64,000 bases of DNA from Candidatus Zipacnadia bacterium (GTDB lineage: Bacteria > Armatimonadota > Zipacnadia > Zipacnadales > Zipacnadaceae), in contig JALGUR010000022.1 of assembly GCA_029820565.1 (NCBI GenBank), positions 1 to 64,000 of the forward strand. Direction: 5' to 3'. The position numbers and the translations under genes are program-made. Position 1 is the first letter of the stretch. Each line of letters begins with the position of its first letter. Below the pieces are notes generated by a model, which saw only the letters and a program-made list of their open reading frames with translations, was not told the origin of the DNA and did not search any database. Shown here in pieces: positions 17,035 through 25,385 of the stretch.

Positions 17035-17700
17035 CTATTGTTGGGTTTCTTCCAGTGCCTTTATTTGGTCGTTAATCCAGTCCAGTTGGGCTTGAATCAT
17101 CTGGGCCTGGGCGCGGAGCATCTGGATCTGTCGCTCCGGACTGGGCTCAGCCTCCGAGCCCCACATAGGCGGTGCCCCCTGAGCAGGAGGCGCCATCTGT
17201 GGCGCAACAGGCGGCGGCTGACTCTGAGCACCAATACCACCACCCATGCCCATGCCCCGACCCATACCTCCGCCCATACCTCGGCCACCACCCATACCGC
17301 CGCCCATGCCAGCCCCACCACCTACACCTGTCCCTGCCCCCACACCGAAGTGAGCCTGGACGTTGGCACCCCCGGCGGGCTGAAGTTGCCCAGCGTTAAA
17401 GGCCTCCATTACTTGTCGCACTGTACCGGTGGCCCCACTGTATAGTTGTATGCCTCCCGCTGAGAGAGCCTGGAAGGCATTGGGCCCGTAGTTGCCGGCA
17501 ATCACTGCCTCCGCCCCCGAGTTCGCCACCAACTGAGCAGCAGCGATGCCGGCCCCACTGCCCTGCATTGCGGCGGTGTTATCCAGCGCCTGAAATTCCA
17601 TCGTCTCGCTGTCCACAACGACAAAGTAATTACACCGCCCGAAGCGAGGGTCAGCCGGTGCCTCCAGGTTGTTACCCGAAGCGGCTACTGCGATTTTCAT
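17035..17700 (-). CDS. NifX/NafY-like (dinitrogenase Fe-Mo cofactor domain) protein with Gly/Met-rich linker and coiled coil
   Basis: About 221 residues. Residues 1-105 are the cofactor-binding fold: KIAVAASG, DPRFGRCNYFVVVD, AGAEAVIAGNYGPNAF-like strand and GIQLYSGATGTV. Then comes a long Gly-Met-Arg low-complexity stretch (GGGMGGGRGMGGGMGRG) and a C-terminal helix (QIQMLRAQAQMIQAQLDWIN) expected to form a coiled coil. Known: NifX-like domains bind Fe-S or Fe-Mo cofactor precursors. No nitrogenase gene is present, so a different metal cluster is likely. The second ATG of ATGAAAATG is chosen as it lies 8 nt from AAGGAGG. Confidence 0.85.
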   Translation of the reverse strand: MKIAVAASGNNLEAPADPRFGRCNYFVVVDSETMEFQALDNTAAMQGSGAGIAAAQLVANSGAEAVIAGNYGPNAFQALSAGGIQLYSGATGTVRQVMEAFNAGQLQPAGGANVQAHFGVGAGTGVGGGAGMGGGMGGGRGMGGGMGRGMGMGGGIGAQSQPPPVAPQMAPPAQGAPPMWGSEAEPSPERQIQMLRAQAQMIQAQLDWINDQIKALEETQQ

Positions 17701-17736
17701 TTTCATTTCCTCCTTTGTTTTAATGCAAGTAAGTGT

Positions 17737-18612
17737 TTACGGCATGATGGTCAGTTTTTTGCCTACTCCAACTCTGATGAAATCGTCGCCGTAGGCATCT
17801 TCAAACATCTGGCGCGTACGGTCGCCCGAACAGTGACAGGGAGCGGCCTTCTGCACTCCCAACTGCTGGAAGTCTCGGATGACTTGATTTACTTGGGTAT
17901 TAGAGAAGCCACTCATATGAAATCCGCCCATTACCAAGTAGACCTCTTTATCCAGAACCTGTTTGGCCCGGCGAACCATATTAACCACGCCAGGGTGGGC
18001 ACAACCGGTAATCACTACCAGACCCTGACCGGTTTCTACGATCAAGGCTTGTTCCTTGATGGCCCTACCCAGTTCACCAGTGGAGAAAGCGTGCTCGCAG
18101 ATCTGAGTGCTCTCCCCTACTTCCACATACTCGGCACCGACCTGAGTTACTGTGCGGCTGAAATCTGGCGGAAATGACTGAGGAGCAAATACGGTTACCT
18201 GAGAGTTTTGGCCAAGGAAAGCCGAGAGGCCGCCGGTGTGGTCCCAGTGGACATGAGAGAGCACGATGATATCTACCTGCTGGGGGTCAATCTGAAGTTT
18301 AGTCATATTGTCCAGCAAGATGCTGCCGTCAGCGCCGGTATCGAACAAAATGGTTTTCTCCAGGCCCTCTATCAGACAACTGAAGCCCCAATCAGTTTGC
18401 AGATCGGGGTTGTGTGGATAATTATCATAGACAATCGTCACTGTGATAGCCTCCTTCTTGCCCAGTAAACGCGGAGGTAAAGAAGTCCGCATAGGTGCAG
18501 TTGGTGGTGGCGAATCAGATTGGTGGACAGGTTCACACGCCCCACCACCAGCAGCCACAACCAAGACCCCGACTGCCAGGCACCTGAGCATTGACGTATT
18601 CACTAAGATCAT
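17737..18612 (-). CDS. Exported MBL-fold metallohydrolase, probable lipoprotein
   Basis: About 291 residues. The N-terminus (MLRCLAVGVLVVAAGGGACEP) is a signal peptide ending in a lipobox-like GGAC, followed by a Pro/Ser-rich linker. The catalytic fold is COG1237-like: DTGADGSILLDN, SHVHWDHTGG (HxHxDH), ITGCAHPGVVNMV and a late CHCSG. Known: COG1237 members act on pterin-like or other phosphorylated substrates, but most are uncharacterised. A lipoprotein form located outside the cytoplasm is unusual for this family. Start uncertain among TTG 18621, ATG 18612 and GTG 18600. Confidence 0.8.
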   Translation of the reverse strand: MILVNTSMLRCLAVGVLVVAAGGGACEPVHQSDSPPPTAPMRTSLPPRLLGKKEAITVTIVYDNYPHNPDLQTDWGFSCLIEGLEKTILFDTGADGSILLDNMTKLQIDPQQVDIIVLSHVHWDHTGGLSAFLGQNSQVTVFAPQSFPPDFSRTVTQVGAEYVEVGESTQICEHAFSTGELGRAIKEQALIVETGQGLVVITGCAHPGVVNMVRRAKQVLDKEVYLVMGGFHMSGFSNTQVNQVIRDFQQLGVQKAAPCHCSGDRTRQMFEDAYGDDFIRVGVGKKLTIMP

Positions 18613-18666
18613 CGCTCCCAATCAATGTCTAATCGGCCCAATTGCTGCCCGGGCAAGCCAGGCTGA

Positions 18667-19035
18667 CTATTGCCCGGCTTGTTGGAGCTGCTGGATTTCG
18701 GCATTGATCTGCTCAAGTTGCTGCTGGAGCATCTGGGCCTGCTGCTGGAGCATCTGCAGTTGCTGCTGGCGAGCCTGCTGCGGATCTCCGGCCATCGGAA
18801 ACTGAGAGGGCATACCCATCATAGGTGCTTGGTAACCCATTGGTCCTATGGGCGGCTGACCCGTCTGCATTCCCTGCCAGGCCATCTGCATCTGAGGGGT
18901 AGGCCACTGGCCGGTCATAAGATATTGAGCGCCCGGCGGCATTCCCGTGGGGCTGCGGCCCACCCAGCCGGGACTGTAGCCGAAGCGCATCCAGCCGGGT
19001 AGTCCTGTTAGATAGTACATATTACGGTTTCGCAT
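18667..19035 (-). CDS. DUF5320-like protein with Gln-rich coiled coil
   Basis: 122 residues. YYLTGLPGWMRFGYSPGWVG and RSPTGMPPGAQYLMTGQ are the family's conserved start. The middle is Met/Pro/Gly-rich. The last 45 residues (QQQLQMLQQQAQMLQQQLEQ) are a Gln-rich heptad coiled coil. The chosen ATG lies 8 nt after AAGGAG; the GTG used in the track overlaps that site. Co-occurs with NifX-like genes; function unknown. Confidence 0.8.
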   Translation of the reverse strand: MRNRNMYYLTGLPGWMRFGYSPGWVGRSPTGMPPGAQYLMTGQWPTPQMQMAWQGMQTGQPPIGPMGYQAPMMGMPSQFPMAGDPQQARQQQLQMLQQQAQMLQQQLEQINAEIQQLQQAGQ

Positions 19036-19089
19036 ATCGTTCACTCCTTTTCAATTGGACTGAGTCGCAATAAATCTACTATTGCCTAT

Positions 19090-19419
19090 TTAGTGGACAC
19101 ATTGATCCTCGCCGCCCACTAATTCAGCGGCGGCGATCTGAGAAATGGCATCTTCCAACAATCCGGACACTCCCAGGATCGTTTCAATACCCATCTGCGT
19201 GAAGTGCTGTTGGGCCATTGGCCCCATGCCACCAGCTACCACATAGTCAACATCTTCCCCGTTGAGTAATTCAGGCAGTTGCCCGGGCGCGTGCCCGGGG
19301 CTATCCAAACGATAGCGGTTGGTGATTTGGTCGTCACTGACGTCTATGATTTGATAACACTCGCACCGTCCAAAGTGAGACGCTACCTGGTCGCCGTCAA
19401 CAGCTATAGCAAATTTCAT
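19090..19419 (-). CDS. NifX/NafY-like dinitrogenase Fe-Mo cofactor domain protein
   Basis: 109 residues, a minimal single-domain member: MKFAIAVDGDQVASHFGRCE with the conserved His-Phe-Gly-Arg-Cys, LLNGEDVDYVVAGGMGPMA, QMGIETILGVSG. Known: this family (MTH1175-like) binds Fe-S or Mo-Fe cofactor intermediates. It lies between the PadR gene and the DUF5320-like gene in the leftward cluster. No nitrogenase subunit is in the window. Confidence 0.88.
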   Translation of the reverse strand: MKFAIAVDGDQVASHFGRCECYQIIDVSDDQITNRYRLDSPGHAPGQLPELLNGEDVDYVVAGGMGPMAQQHFTQMGIETILGVSGLLEDAISQIAAAELVGGEDQCVH

Positions 19420-19472
19420 AGTAAAAGCTCATTCCCTTGACCATGTTGACTAACAAACAATTGTACCCCGCG

Positions 19473-19889
19473 TTATGTTTCGCCTTCTTCCCTATTGGGC
19501 CGGTTGTCAGTGAGTTGCCGGCACTGCTCCACAAAGTTCACCATACCCTGCATACGCTGCTGGATTACCTGCATCCAGCCATCCAACCGTTCCCAGCCCA
19601 AATCGGTCAGTTCGTAGAGACGGCGGGCCGGGCCAGCACCGGCGGTATCCCAGGTGGAAACTACGCACCCACTTGCCTCTAATTGGCGCAGACAGCGATA
19701 CACTGCGCCCGGGTCAATCTCCATTTCACTGAGGCCTAATTGATTGGCCGCGGCAGCCAGGTCGTAACCATGGGCGGCCGCCCCGCTGCCCAACAGGTAC
19801 AGGAGGGCTGGCTCGACCATCCGCGACAGCCTGCCGGTCAGCCATTCATATCGTCCTGGAGGTCCGCGAAAACCGCCTCTGCGTCTCAT
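19473..19889 (-). CDS. PadR-family transcriptional regulator
   Basis: 138 residues. The head RRRGGFRGPPGRYEWLTGRL is Arg/Gly-rich; residues 25-105 form the winged helix (ALLYLLGSGAAAHGYDLAAA, GAVYRCLRQLEASGCV, RRLYELTDLGWERLD), followed by a dimerisation helix. Known: PadR repressors bind palindromes near their own promoter and are released by small ligands. It heads the leftward metal/Fe-S cluster, has a strong promoter and a palindrome over its start site, and so probably controls itself and the cluster. Confidence 0.9.
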   Translation of the reverse strand: MRRRGGFRGPPGRYEWLTGRLSRMVEPALLYLLGSGAAAHGYDLAAAANQLGLSEMEIDPGAVYRCLRQLEASGCVVSTWDTAGAGPARRLYELTDLGWERLDGWMQVIQQRMQGMVNFVEQCRQLTDNRPNREEGET

Positions 19890-19899
19890 CGGTGTCCAC

Positions 19900-19922
19900 C
19901 TATATGTTAATCACATATATAG
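19900..19922. promoter_or_regulatory. Candidate PadR operator
   Basis: A palindromic stretch reading CTATATATGTGATTAACATATAG-like on the minus strand, with TATGT-5-ACATA at its core, lies just after the -10 box of the padR promoter and before the AGGTGG ribosome site. Known: several PadR proteins bind ATGT...ACAT palindromes. Its place over the start point fits autorepression. Confidence 0.55.
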
Positions 19923-19949
19923 TATACCACAAAATAGCCTCTTTGTAAA
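19921..19949 (-). promoter_or_regulatory. Sigma-70 promoter of padR and the metal/Fe-S cluster
   Basis: Minus strand TTTACA, 17-nt spacer, TATACT. The leader to the padR ATG is about 25 nt and contains the palindrome and AGGTGG. Confidence 0.7.
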
Positions 19950-19998
19950 CCCCTTTGGGGAAATTCTCTGATAGAGTTGACTAACATGCGCTCTATAT

Positions 19999-20051
19999 GA
20001 TACTCTGTTAGCACGCCGTCAGGTCTGTTTAGTAGGATGATGCAGAGTATC
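19999..20051. promoter_or_regulatory. 9-bp inverted repeat upstream of the rhodanese gene
   Basis: GATACTCTG and CAGAGTATC pair perfectly across 35 nt. A weak TTGACT/GATACT promoter-like pair overlaps the left arm. It lies in the divergent region between padR and the rhodanese gene and could be a regulator-binding pair or a leader hairpin. Confidence 0.35.
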
Positions 20052-20132
20052 TCTCATCAACAGCCGCGACAGTAAATATCCACACCCGACTGTGTAGACT
20101 ACTCAAACCAAATAGTTCGGAGAAATCCTGAC

Positions 20133-20720
20133 ATGCCTACTTCTACCAGCAACCCGGGTCAGAAACTTGCCAGCGCTGGCAACAGTTCAAGTGTATTAGC
20201 CAAAGCCGGTCTTGACGTTGACCTCAAGCGCATAGCGGTGATGCTGGTGGTCGGTTTGGCTGTGGGACTAATTGCCGATATCTTCACTGGTCAGAATTAC
20301 CAACAGCGAGTGGCCGGCAGCCAAGCAGCCCCCCGGCAGGGCCCAAAACCGCCACCGGGCATTGACGCGCGAACGGCTCACGAGTTGAGCAGTACAGGGG
20401 AAGCAGTGTTAGTAGATGTCAGGAGTGCTGGCTCATACCGCAAAGAGCATGCCGCTGCAGCTATTAACCTCCCGGAGTACGTTTTGGCAGCCAAAGAGAA
20501 GGATGCCGGCGTCCTGGCCAAGGTACCTAAGGATACCCACCTGATCGTATATTGCTCTTCGATGCAATGCTCGCAAGCAGCCCGTGGGGCTATGTTATTG
20601 AACACGCTGGGATATGCAAAAGTGTCAACGATGACCGGGGGTATAGAAGGTTGGAAGAACGCCGGATTGCCTACGGAAAAAGGTCAGGAGAACGACACTA
20701 CTCGCGAGGAGAAGAAGTGA
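20133..20720 (+). CDS. Membrane-anchored rhodanese-like sulfurtransferase
   Basis: 195 residues. One membrane segment (RIAVMLVVGLAVGLIADIF) at about 35-52, a Pro-rich linker and a rhodanese domain: LVDVRSAGSYRKEHAAAAINL, the active loop VYCSSMQCSQAA with the catalytic Cys, and TGGIEGWKNAGLP. Known: rhodaneses carry a persulfide on that Cys. It is followed after 6 nt by a MauE/DoxX-type membrane protein, a frequent pairing. Orientation of the domain across the membrane is not clear. Confidence 0.88.
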   Translation: MPTSTSNPGQKLASAGNSSSVLAKAGLDVDLKRIAVMLVVGLAVGLIADIFTGQNYQQRVAGSQAAPRQGPKPPPGIDARTAHELSSTGEAVLVDVRSAGSYRKEHAAAAINLPEYVLAAKEKDAGVLAKVPKDTHLIVYCSSMQCSQAARGAMLLNTLGYAKVSTMTGGIEGWKNAGLPTEKGQENDTTREEKK

Positions 20721-20726
20721 ACTGCT

Positions 20727-21206
20727 GTGGCACTACTTCGGAGGAGTATAGACAGTGTGTTGGCGAGCCGATGGGTCCTACTAACCTTGCGGCTGGCTAT
20801 TGGGGCAGTGTTCATCATAGCCAGTTGGGACAAAGTGCTGAACCCGGGCCGGTTTGCCGAGATTATCGAAGGTTACAAGATCGTCTCAGGATATCCAGTC
20901 CAGGCATTAGCCGTGTGGCTGCCGTGGGTAGAACTCGGGGTTGGCCTGATGTTGGTTGCCGGGATTTGGATACGAGCCGCGGCGCTACTCTTTTCGGGTC
21001 TAACGATAGTGTTTATTGCTGCCATCGCCTCAGCCTTGGTTCGGGGATTAGACATACAGTGTGGCTGTTTCTCGCTTTCTCTTGGTAGCGACGCTCGGAC
21101 ATGGGTCTCGCTGTGGCAGGAGATTGCCCTGCTAATGGGTTGCCTATGGCTATGGGTAGCCTCTTGGCCTGCCACCGGAACTCAACCTTCACAGACCGAT
21201 AAGTGA
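20727..21206 (+). CDS. MauE/DoxX-like integral membrane protein
   Basis: 159 residues from a likely GTG start 6 nt after the rhodanese stop. Four hydrophobic helices; LRLAIGAVFIIASWDKVLNP and FAEIIEGYKIV match DoxX/MauE proteins, and IQCGCFSL is the CxC motif common in MauE-like members. Known: MauE supports disulfide formation in methylamine dehydrogenase; related proteins work with thiol-redox partners. Inferred: a redox partner for the rhodanese. Confidence 0.85.
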   Translation: MALLRRSIDSVLASRWVLLTLRLAIGAVFIIASWDKVLNPGRFAEIIEGYKIVSGYPVQALAVWLPWVELGVGLMLVAGIWIRAAALLFSGLTIVFIAAIASALVRGLDIQCGCFSLSLGSDARTWVSLWQEIALLMGCLWLWVASWPATGTQPSQTDK

Positions 21207-21228
21207 CCAGCCGAATACGAAAATCTGT

Positions 21229-21260
21229 GTCTGCACTCCCGTAGGTCTCAGGGTGCAGAC
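21229..21260. terminator. Hairpin between convergent mauE-like and rpoD genes
   Basis: GTCTGCAC and GTGCAGAC form a perfect 8-bp stem, extended with mismatches, in the 63-bp gap between convergent genes. There is no long T-run on either side, so termination strength is uncertain, but the position fits a bidirectional terminator. Confidence 0.5.
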
Positions 21261-21269
21261 GGACCCGCG

Positions 21270-23363
21270 TTAGGTTTCTACCTGCAGGTAGTCGCGCAGT
21301 ATCTGAGTACGACGGGGATCGCGGAGTTTCTTGAGCGCTTTGGATTCAATCTGGCGAATGCGCTCGCGGGTGACATCAAAGATGTGGCCTACTTCCTCCA
21401 AAGTGCGAGGATAGCCATCCTCCAGGCCAAACCGTAGTTTGAGCACTTCGCGCTCGCGTCCCGTGAGGTCGTCCAGCACCCGATTGAGTTGTTCACGCAG
21501 TACCAGATTAGAGGCCAGATTAACGGGGGTTTCTTCTTCTTCATCAGGCACAAAATCGCCGAGGTAATTATCTTCTTCTTCACCGATGGGAGCCTCCAGA
21601 GAGAGAGGCTCAGGGGCAATACGTTTGACTTCGGCGACCCTCTCGACAGGCATATCCATCTCCACAGCGACCTCATCAAGGGTGGGTTCGCGGCCGTATT
21701 GCTGGAGAAGTTGTCGTGAGGTCTTGACCAACTTGTTGATGGTCTCGACCATATGGACAGGGATACGAATGATGCGGCCTTGGTCAGCCAAGGCCCGGGA
21801 GATAGCCTGGCGAATCCACCAGGTAGCATAAGTGCTGAACTTGTAACCCTTACGATAATCAAATTTCTCTACGGCCCGCATCAGTCCCACATTGCCCTCT
21901 TGGATCAGGTCCAAGAAACTCATTGCGGAGCGCCCGGTATACTTTCGGGCGATGCTAACCACCAGACGGAGGTTAGCTTCAGCCAACGCGGCAACTGCAT
22001 CTTCGTCTCTGAGTTTCATACACGAGGGGTCTATGCTGCCGGGATCCACAATGCGAGTGAAAGACGCTTCGATGAGACCATACAAGCCAGCTCCCTCGGT
22101 CTCATCAGGCGGGAAAATGGAACCTACCTGCATGGCAGTGCGGGTCGCGGTCGTAGTGAAGTCAACGGTAACCGGTTCGGGCAAGGGGTAGCCGGTAGTT
22201 CCTTTAATACCATCCTCGCCTGCCTTCAAAGTTAGCGTATAGGCCATCTCAGTGGTCAAAGGATCGCGGGGCAAGAAGCGAATTTGACGGCGCTCAGCGT
22301 CATAATAAACCTTTCCGGAGACGGGATTATTCATTGCGTCCCGGACTTTGACGGTCTTAGAGGTGACCGTACTGGGGTCTAATTGGCGATCCACAGTAAC
22401 TGTGATGGGAGCAGCAATGCTAACGTTGGTAGCCTCCGCAGCAGGTTGAGTATTCACCACCCGAGGGGCCGCCTTCCGATAAGTAGTTTCAAACTGAAAC
22501 GTGTAATCAGCCGCCAGAGGACGGCCGTCCTCGGTATTGATGCCTTCCTCATCTCCTCGGACGGTTACAGCAAGTTTGTTGCGATGGCGCAGGGGCTGTT
22601 TGGGAGTAAACACCAGCCGCCAGGGGTCAGGCCCCACTTTGACTCTCCCCAGAACCTGGCGACCTTTGCCATCAATAACTTCTATCTTCTGGGACGTGAC
22701 CGACGCGGGATCCAGAGCATCATTGAAATAGATGATGATGGGACTATCCACGTCCACCTGCTGTTGACCGTCAGCCGGATAGGTTCTGGTTATCTGCAAC
22801 GGACCATCAGCCGCACGAGTTCGGAACGACCACATATAGTCAGAAGCCAGCGAGTGGCCAGTAATGTCGTATAAACCATCATCACCGTCACGCAAGATTA
22901 CGACGTAGAGAGTATCCGGTTCCAGGCGCTCGTGGGGGTGAAAGCGCAGAGCGTTATGGGCCTTGTCATAGCTCAATTCTCCCTCGCCTTTTTGGACACG
23001 TCGAGCTAGTTCTACCTCCTGCTCAGCGGTCAGCAGAGGCACCTGCCCAATAGCATGTAGATACATACGGACTGAATCATCAACCGGTACACCTTCATCC
23101 TCGTCGGCTGTATCTTCTTCTTCCTCCTGGCGATGTTCCCGGGTGGCCTTTTCATCCTTCGCCACATAAATACCGGCACCGTGTAAGACTCGATATATCT
23201 CCTCAATATCCTTGGCGTCCAGAAGTTCATTATCAGCCAAGGCTTCCTGAATATCACTATACGTTAGATAGCCCTGCTCGCGTCCCTTGGTTAGCAGGCT
23301 TTCCACTTCGTCAATGTCCCGAACGTCAGCCGGTTTTTTGTCAGTCTGTTCGTCCTCGGGCAA
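21270..23363 (-). CDS. rpoD: Primary sigma factor RpoD/SigA with inserted bacterial Ig-like domains
   Basis: 697 residues from a TTG start (AGGGAG 10 nt upstream, in the dnaG stop region). Residues 15-75 resemble region 1.1; 94-126 are region 1.2 ([20 protein letters not shown]). Residues about 127-452 are foreign to sigma factors: Big_5/SbsA Ig-like repeats. Region 2 resumes at [20 protein letters not shown] with [18 protein letters not shown] (2.3-2.4); region 3 and region 4 ([20 protein letters not shown]) are intact. Known: primary sigma factors recognise TTGACA/TATAAT, and such promoters occur in this window. E. coli sigma-70 also has an extra domain at this site, but helical and unrelated. 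The frame is open through both junctions. Confidence 0.93.
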   Translation of the reverse strand: MPEDEQTDKKPADVRDIDEVESLLTKGREQGYLTYSDIQEALADNELLDAKDIEEIYRVLHGAGIYVAKDEKATREHRQEEEEDTADEDEGVPVDDSVRMYLHAIGQVPLLTAEQEVELARRVQKGEGELSYDKAHNALRFHPHERLEPDTLYVVILRDGDDGLYDITGHSLASDYMWSFRTRAADGPLQITRTYPADGQQQVDVDSPIIIYFNDALDPASVTSQKIEVIDGKGRQVLGRVKVGPDPWRLVFTPKQPLRHRNKLAVTVRGDEEGINTEDGRPLAADYTFQFETTYRKAAPRVVNTQPAAEATNVSIAAPITVTVDRQLDPSTVTSKTVKVRDAMNNPVSGKVYYDAERRQIRFLPRDPLTTEMAYTLTLKAGEDGIKGTTGYPLPEPVTVDFTTTATRTAMQVGSIFPPDETEGAGLYGLIEASFTRIVDPGSIDPSCMKLRDEDAVAALAEANLRLVVSIARKYTGRSAMSFLDLIQEGNVGLMRAVEKFDYRKGYKFSTYATWWIRQAISRALADQGRIIRIPVHMVETINKLVKTSRQLLQQYGREPTLDEVAVEMDMPVERVAEVKRIAPEPLSLEAPIGEEEDNYLGDFVPDEEEETPVNLASNLVLREQLNRVLDDLTGREREVLKLRFGLEDGYPRTLEEVGHIFDVTRERIRQIESKALKKLRDPRRTQILRDYLQVET
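22008..22985 (-). other. In-frame Big_5/SbsA Ig-like insertion within rpoD
   Basis: About 326 codons (residues 127-452). Two full Ig-like repeats are visible: residues 188-293 ([19 protein letters not shown] ... YTFQFET) and 299-404 ([20 protein letters not shown] ... VTVDFTT). The first 60 residues look like the C-terminal half of such a repeat (ending DYMWSFRT). The last 43 ([14 protein letters not shown]...LRD) look like the N-terminal half. Known: Big_5 domains are usually found in secreted or surface proteins. Removing the block restores a normal sigma sequence, KG-DEDAV. Confidence 0.85.
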
Positions 23364-23369
23364 CTACAC

Positions 23370-25385
23370 TCAACTCCCTGAGTTATGCTCTTCGTCCTCA
23401 GCCTGGTCTGAGGACTGCTCGTCGTGAGACGGTTTCCTTTGTGTTGCTGCCACGGTTCCATCGGTCTCGACAAAGTCGAATTGACCTTTCCCGTGAAACA
23501 GCATTACCAAGCGCAGAAACTTTTGATAATCGGGATGCTCGTGAGTCAATTCTCCGGTTTCCGCCAGATTAGCTACTCGCTGCTGGAGTCGGTAAAAATC
23601 TTCAATATCGGCTTGACCGTTCTGGTCAGCGGATAACTCCGTGCCGCGAATCTCGTATTCCTCCTGCAAACCGGCCCCAGACCGATGTTTGCGCAGTTTG
23701 GCGGCCGCATCTTGTAGCATCTCCTCGTCCAGCTCATCAACAGGCGGCACTAATAGTAGTTCTATGCCGCGGTCCCGGGTTCCTTCCTCTTCGGGGAGTT
23801 TATCCACTAATCGGCCCGGGTCGTACTGGTCACCTGCTGCTAACTGGTCGGATATAGCCTGGGCGATCTGGCGATGTTGAGGGATAGCAAAGTCATTGGG
23901 ATTTATCTGGGCAAAGACTTGTTGGGCCAGATCGGGACTTTCCAGCGCGGCAGCCAGCAGTTCCTTCTCCAACTTCTCCCACCACGCCGGTTGCTCCGCG
24001 TAGCGAGCCACCGCATCGGTTATGAAACTGCGGTCGCGCGGCGAGTTGGCAGTAATCTTGGGAGCGCTCGTTCTGCGCCGACTAGCCCGGCGCCGCAATT
24101 CCATCTGGAGGGCCCGCTGCATACTTTCGGTGCGGCCCGGTTGGTCCTGGGCCCACAGATCACCGGCGCGCGCGATAAACTCGTTGCGGCGCGTGAGGTC
24201 AGCAACATCGGCCAGCACATCTACCGCGGCGCGCGCGGCTCGCACCATACCATCAGCGCCTTGATTACGATACTGACCGAACACCATATCCAGGCGATAC
24301 TCCACTAAACCAACCGCCTCGTTGATCAACTGTCTAAACTGCTCAGCACCATGGCTGCGGACGTAATCATCAGGGTCCTGACCTTCGGGCAGGACCAGTA
24401 TCTTTGCCGCCAGACCGCTGCGCTCAAACAAATCAATATTGCGCAGGGCCGCTTGCATTCCACCGGCGTCCGCGTCATAACACAATATGACTTCGTCAAC
24501 ATAGCGACCCAGCAGGCTCAAGTGGTCTGAGGTCATGGCAGTGCCCAGAGTCGCTATCACATTGCTCAGGCCGGCCTGGTGGAGAGCAATGACATCGGTG
24601 TAACCTTCCACGACAATCCCATACTTGTCGGCCACTAACTGCTGACGGGCCAGGTCCAACGCATACAGATTACGGCCTTTGCTAAACAAGGGAGTGTCGG
24701 GAGAGTTAAGGTATTTGGCTGGCTCCTCAGGATCCATAGCCCGGCCGCCAAAGGCAATTATCGTCCCGGCCGCATCAGTGATGGGAAAGATGATGCGGTG
24801 GCGAAACACATCGTAGTGGCTGCCGCGATCGCTCTGCTTAATCAGTCCGGCTTCCTGGGCAATATCAGTACTGATACCCTTGCCAGCCAGTAACTTGAGC
24901 AAGTCATCCCACGCATTGGCAGCGTAACCCAACTCAAACTTATCAATGACCTCATCAGTAAGGCCCCGCTCGTGGACATAGGCAAGCGCGGCGGCTCCCC
25001 GGGACTGACCGAGATTGCGCCGGAAATGCTCAGCCGCCAATTGGAGGGCGCGGTGCAAGAGTTTACGGCGCTGCACCTGGGCCTCGTCTGCCGGCCTCGC
25101 CCGCCATGGCAGGCCGACTCGTTGGGCCAGCCGCTCCCCCGCCTCCGCGAAACTTATTCCCTCTATCTGCATCAAGAACGCGAATACGTCGCCACCAGCA
25201 CCACATCCAAAACAATGCCAGAATCCACCCGCAGGGTCTACATAGAACGAGGGATTCTGTTCGGCGTGGAAGGGGCAGCAAGCCTTGAACCGGCGACCCG
25301 CCCGTTGCAGAGGGACATATTGAGAGATCAACTCAACAATATCAACCCGGCGCTTGATTTCTTCCTTAACGTCGTCCCTATCCAT
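23370..25385 (-). CDS. dnaG: DNA primase DnaG
   Basis: 671 residues from the second Met of the track (MDRDDVKEEIKRRVDIVELI). CHC2 zinc finger: CCPFHAEQNPSF and FWHCFGCGAGGD. RNA polymerase basic lobe with FPITDAAGTIIAFGGRAM. TOPRIM: GIVVEGYTDVIALHQAG and LCYDADAGGMQAAL. The C-terminal helicase-interaction region from about 430 is divergent and ends in an acidic tail (SDQAEDEEHNSGS). Known: makes the RNA primers for replication at the fork with DnaB. The rpoD start follows the stop by 6 nt, the common dnaG-rpoD order. Confidence 0.95.
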   Translation of the reverse strand: MDRDDVKEEIKRRVDIVELISQYVPLQRAGRRFKACCPFHAEQNPSFYVDPAGGFWHCFGCGAGGDVFAFLMQIEGISFAEAGERLAQRVGLPWRARPADEAQVQRRKLLHRALQLAAEHFRRNLGQSRGAAALAYVHERGLTDEVIDKFELGYAANAWDDLLKLLAGKGISTDIAQEAGLIKQSDRGSHYDVFRHRIIFPITDAAGTIIAFGGRAMDPEEPAKYLNSPDTPLFSKGRNLYALDLARQQLVADKYGIVVEGYTDVIALHQAGLSNVIATLGTAMTSDHLSLLGRYVDEVILCYDADAGGMQAALRNIDLFERSGLAAKILVLPEGQDPDDYVRSHGAEQFRQLINEAVGLVEYRLDMVFGQYRNQGADGMVRAARAAVDVLADVADLTRRNEFIARAGDLWAQDQPGRTESMQRALQMELRRRASRRRTSAPKITANSPRDRSFITDAVARYAEQPAWWEKLEKELLAAALESPDLAQQVFAQINPNDFAIPQHRQIAQAISDQLAAGDQYDPGRLVDKLPEEEGTRDRGIELLLVPPVDELDEEMLQDAAAKLRKHRSGAGLQEEYEIRGTELSADQNGQADIEDFYRLQQRVANLAETGELTHEHPDYQKFLRLVMLFHGKGQFDFVETDGTVAATQRKPSHDEQSSDQAEDEEHNSGS

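Noticed and set aside
22008-22985. Simple misassembly at rpoD
   Set aside because: Not excluded, but both junctions keep the frame, the insert sits at the one place where sigma-70 factors are known to accept extra domains, and both sigma halves are complete.
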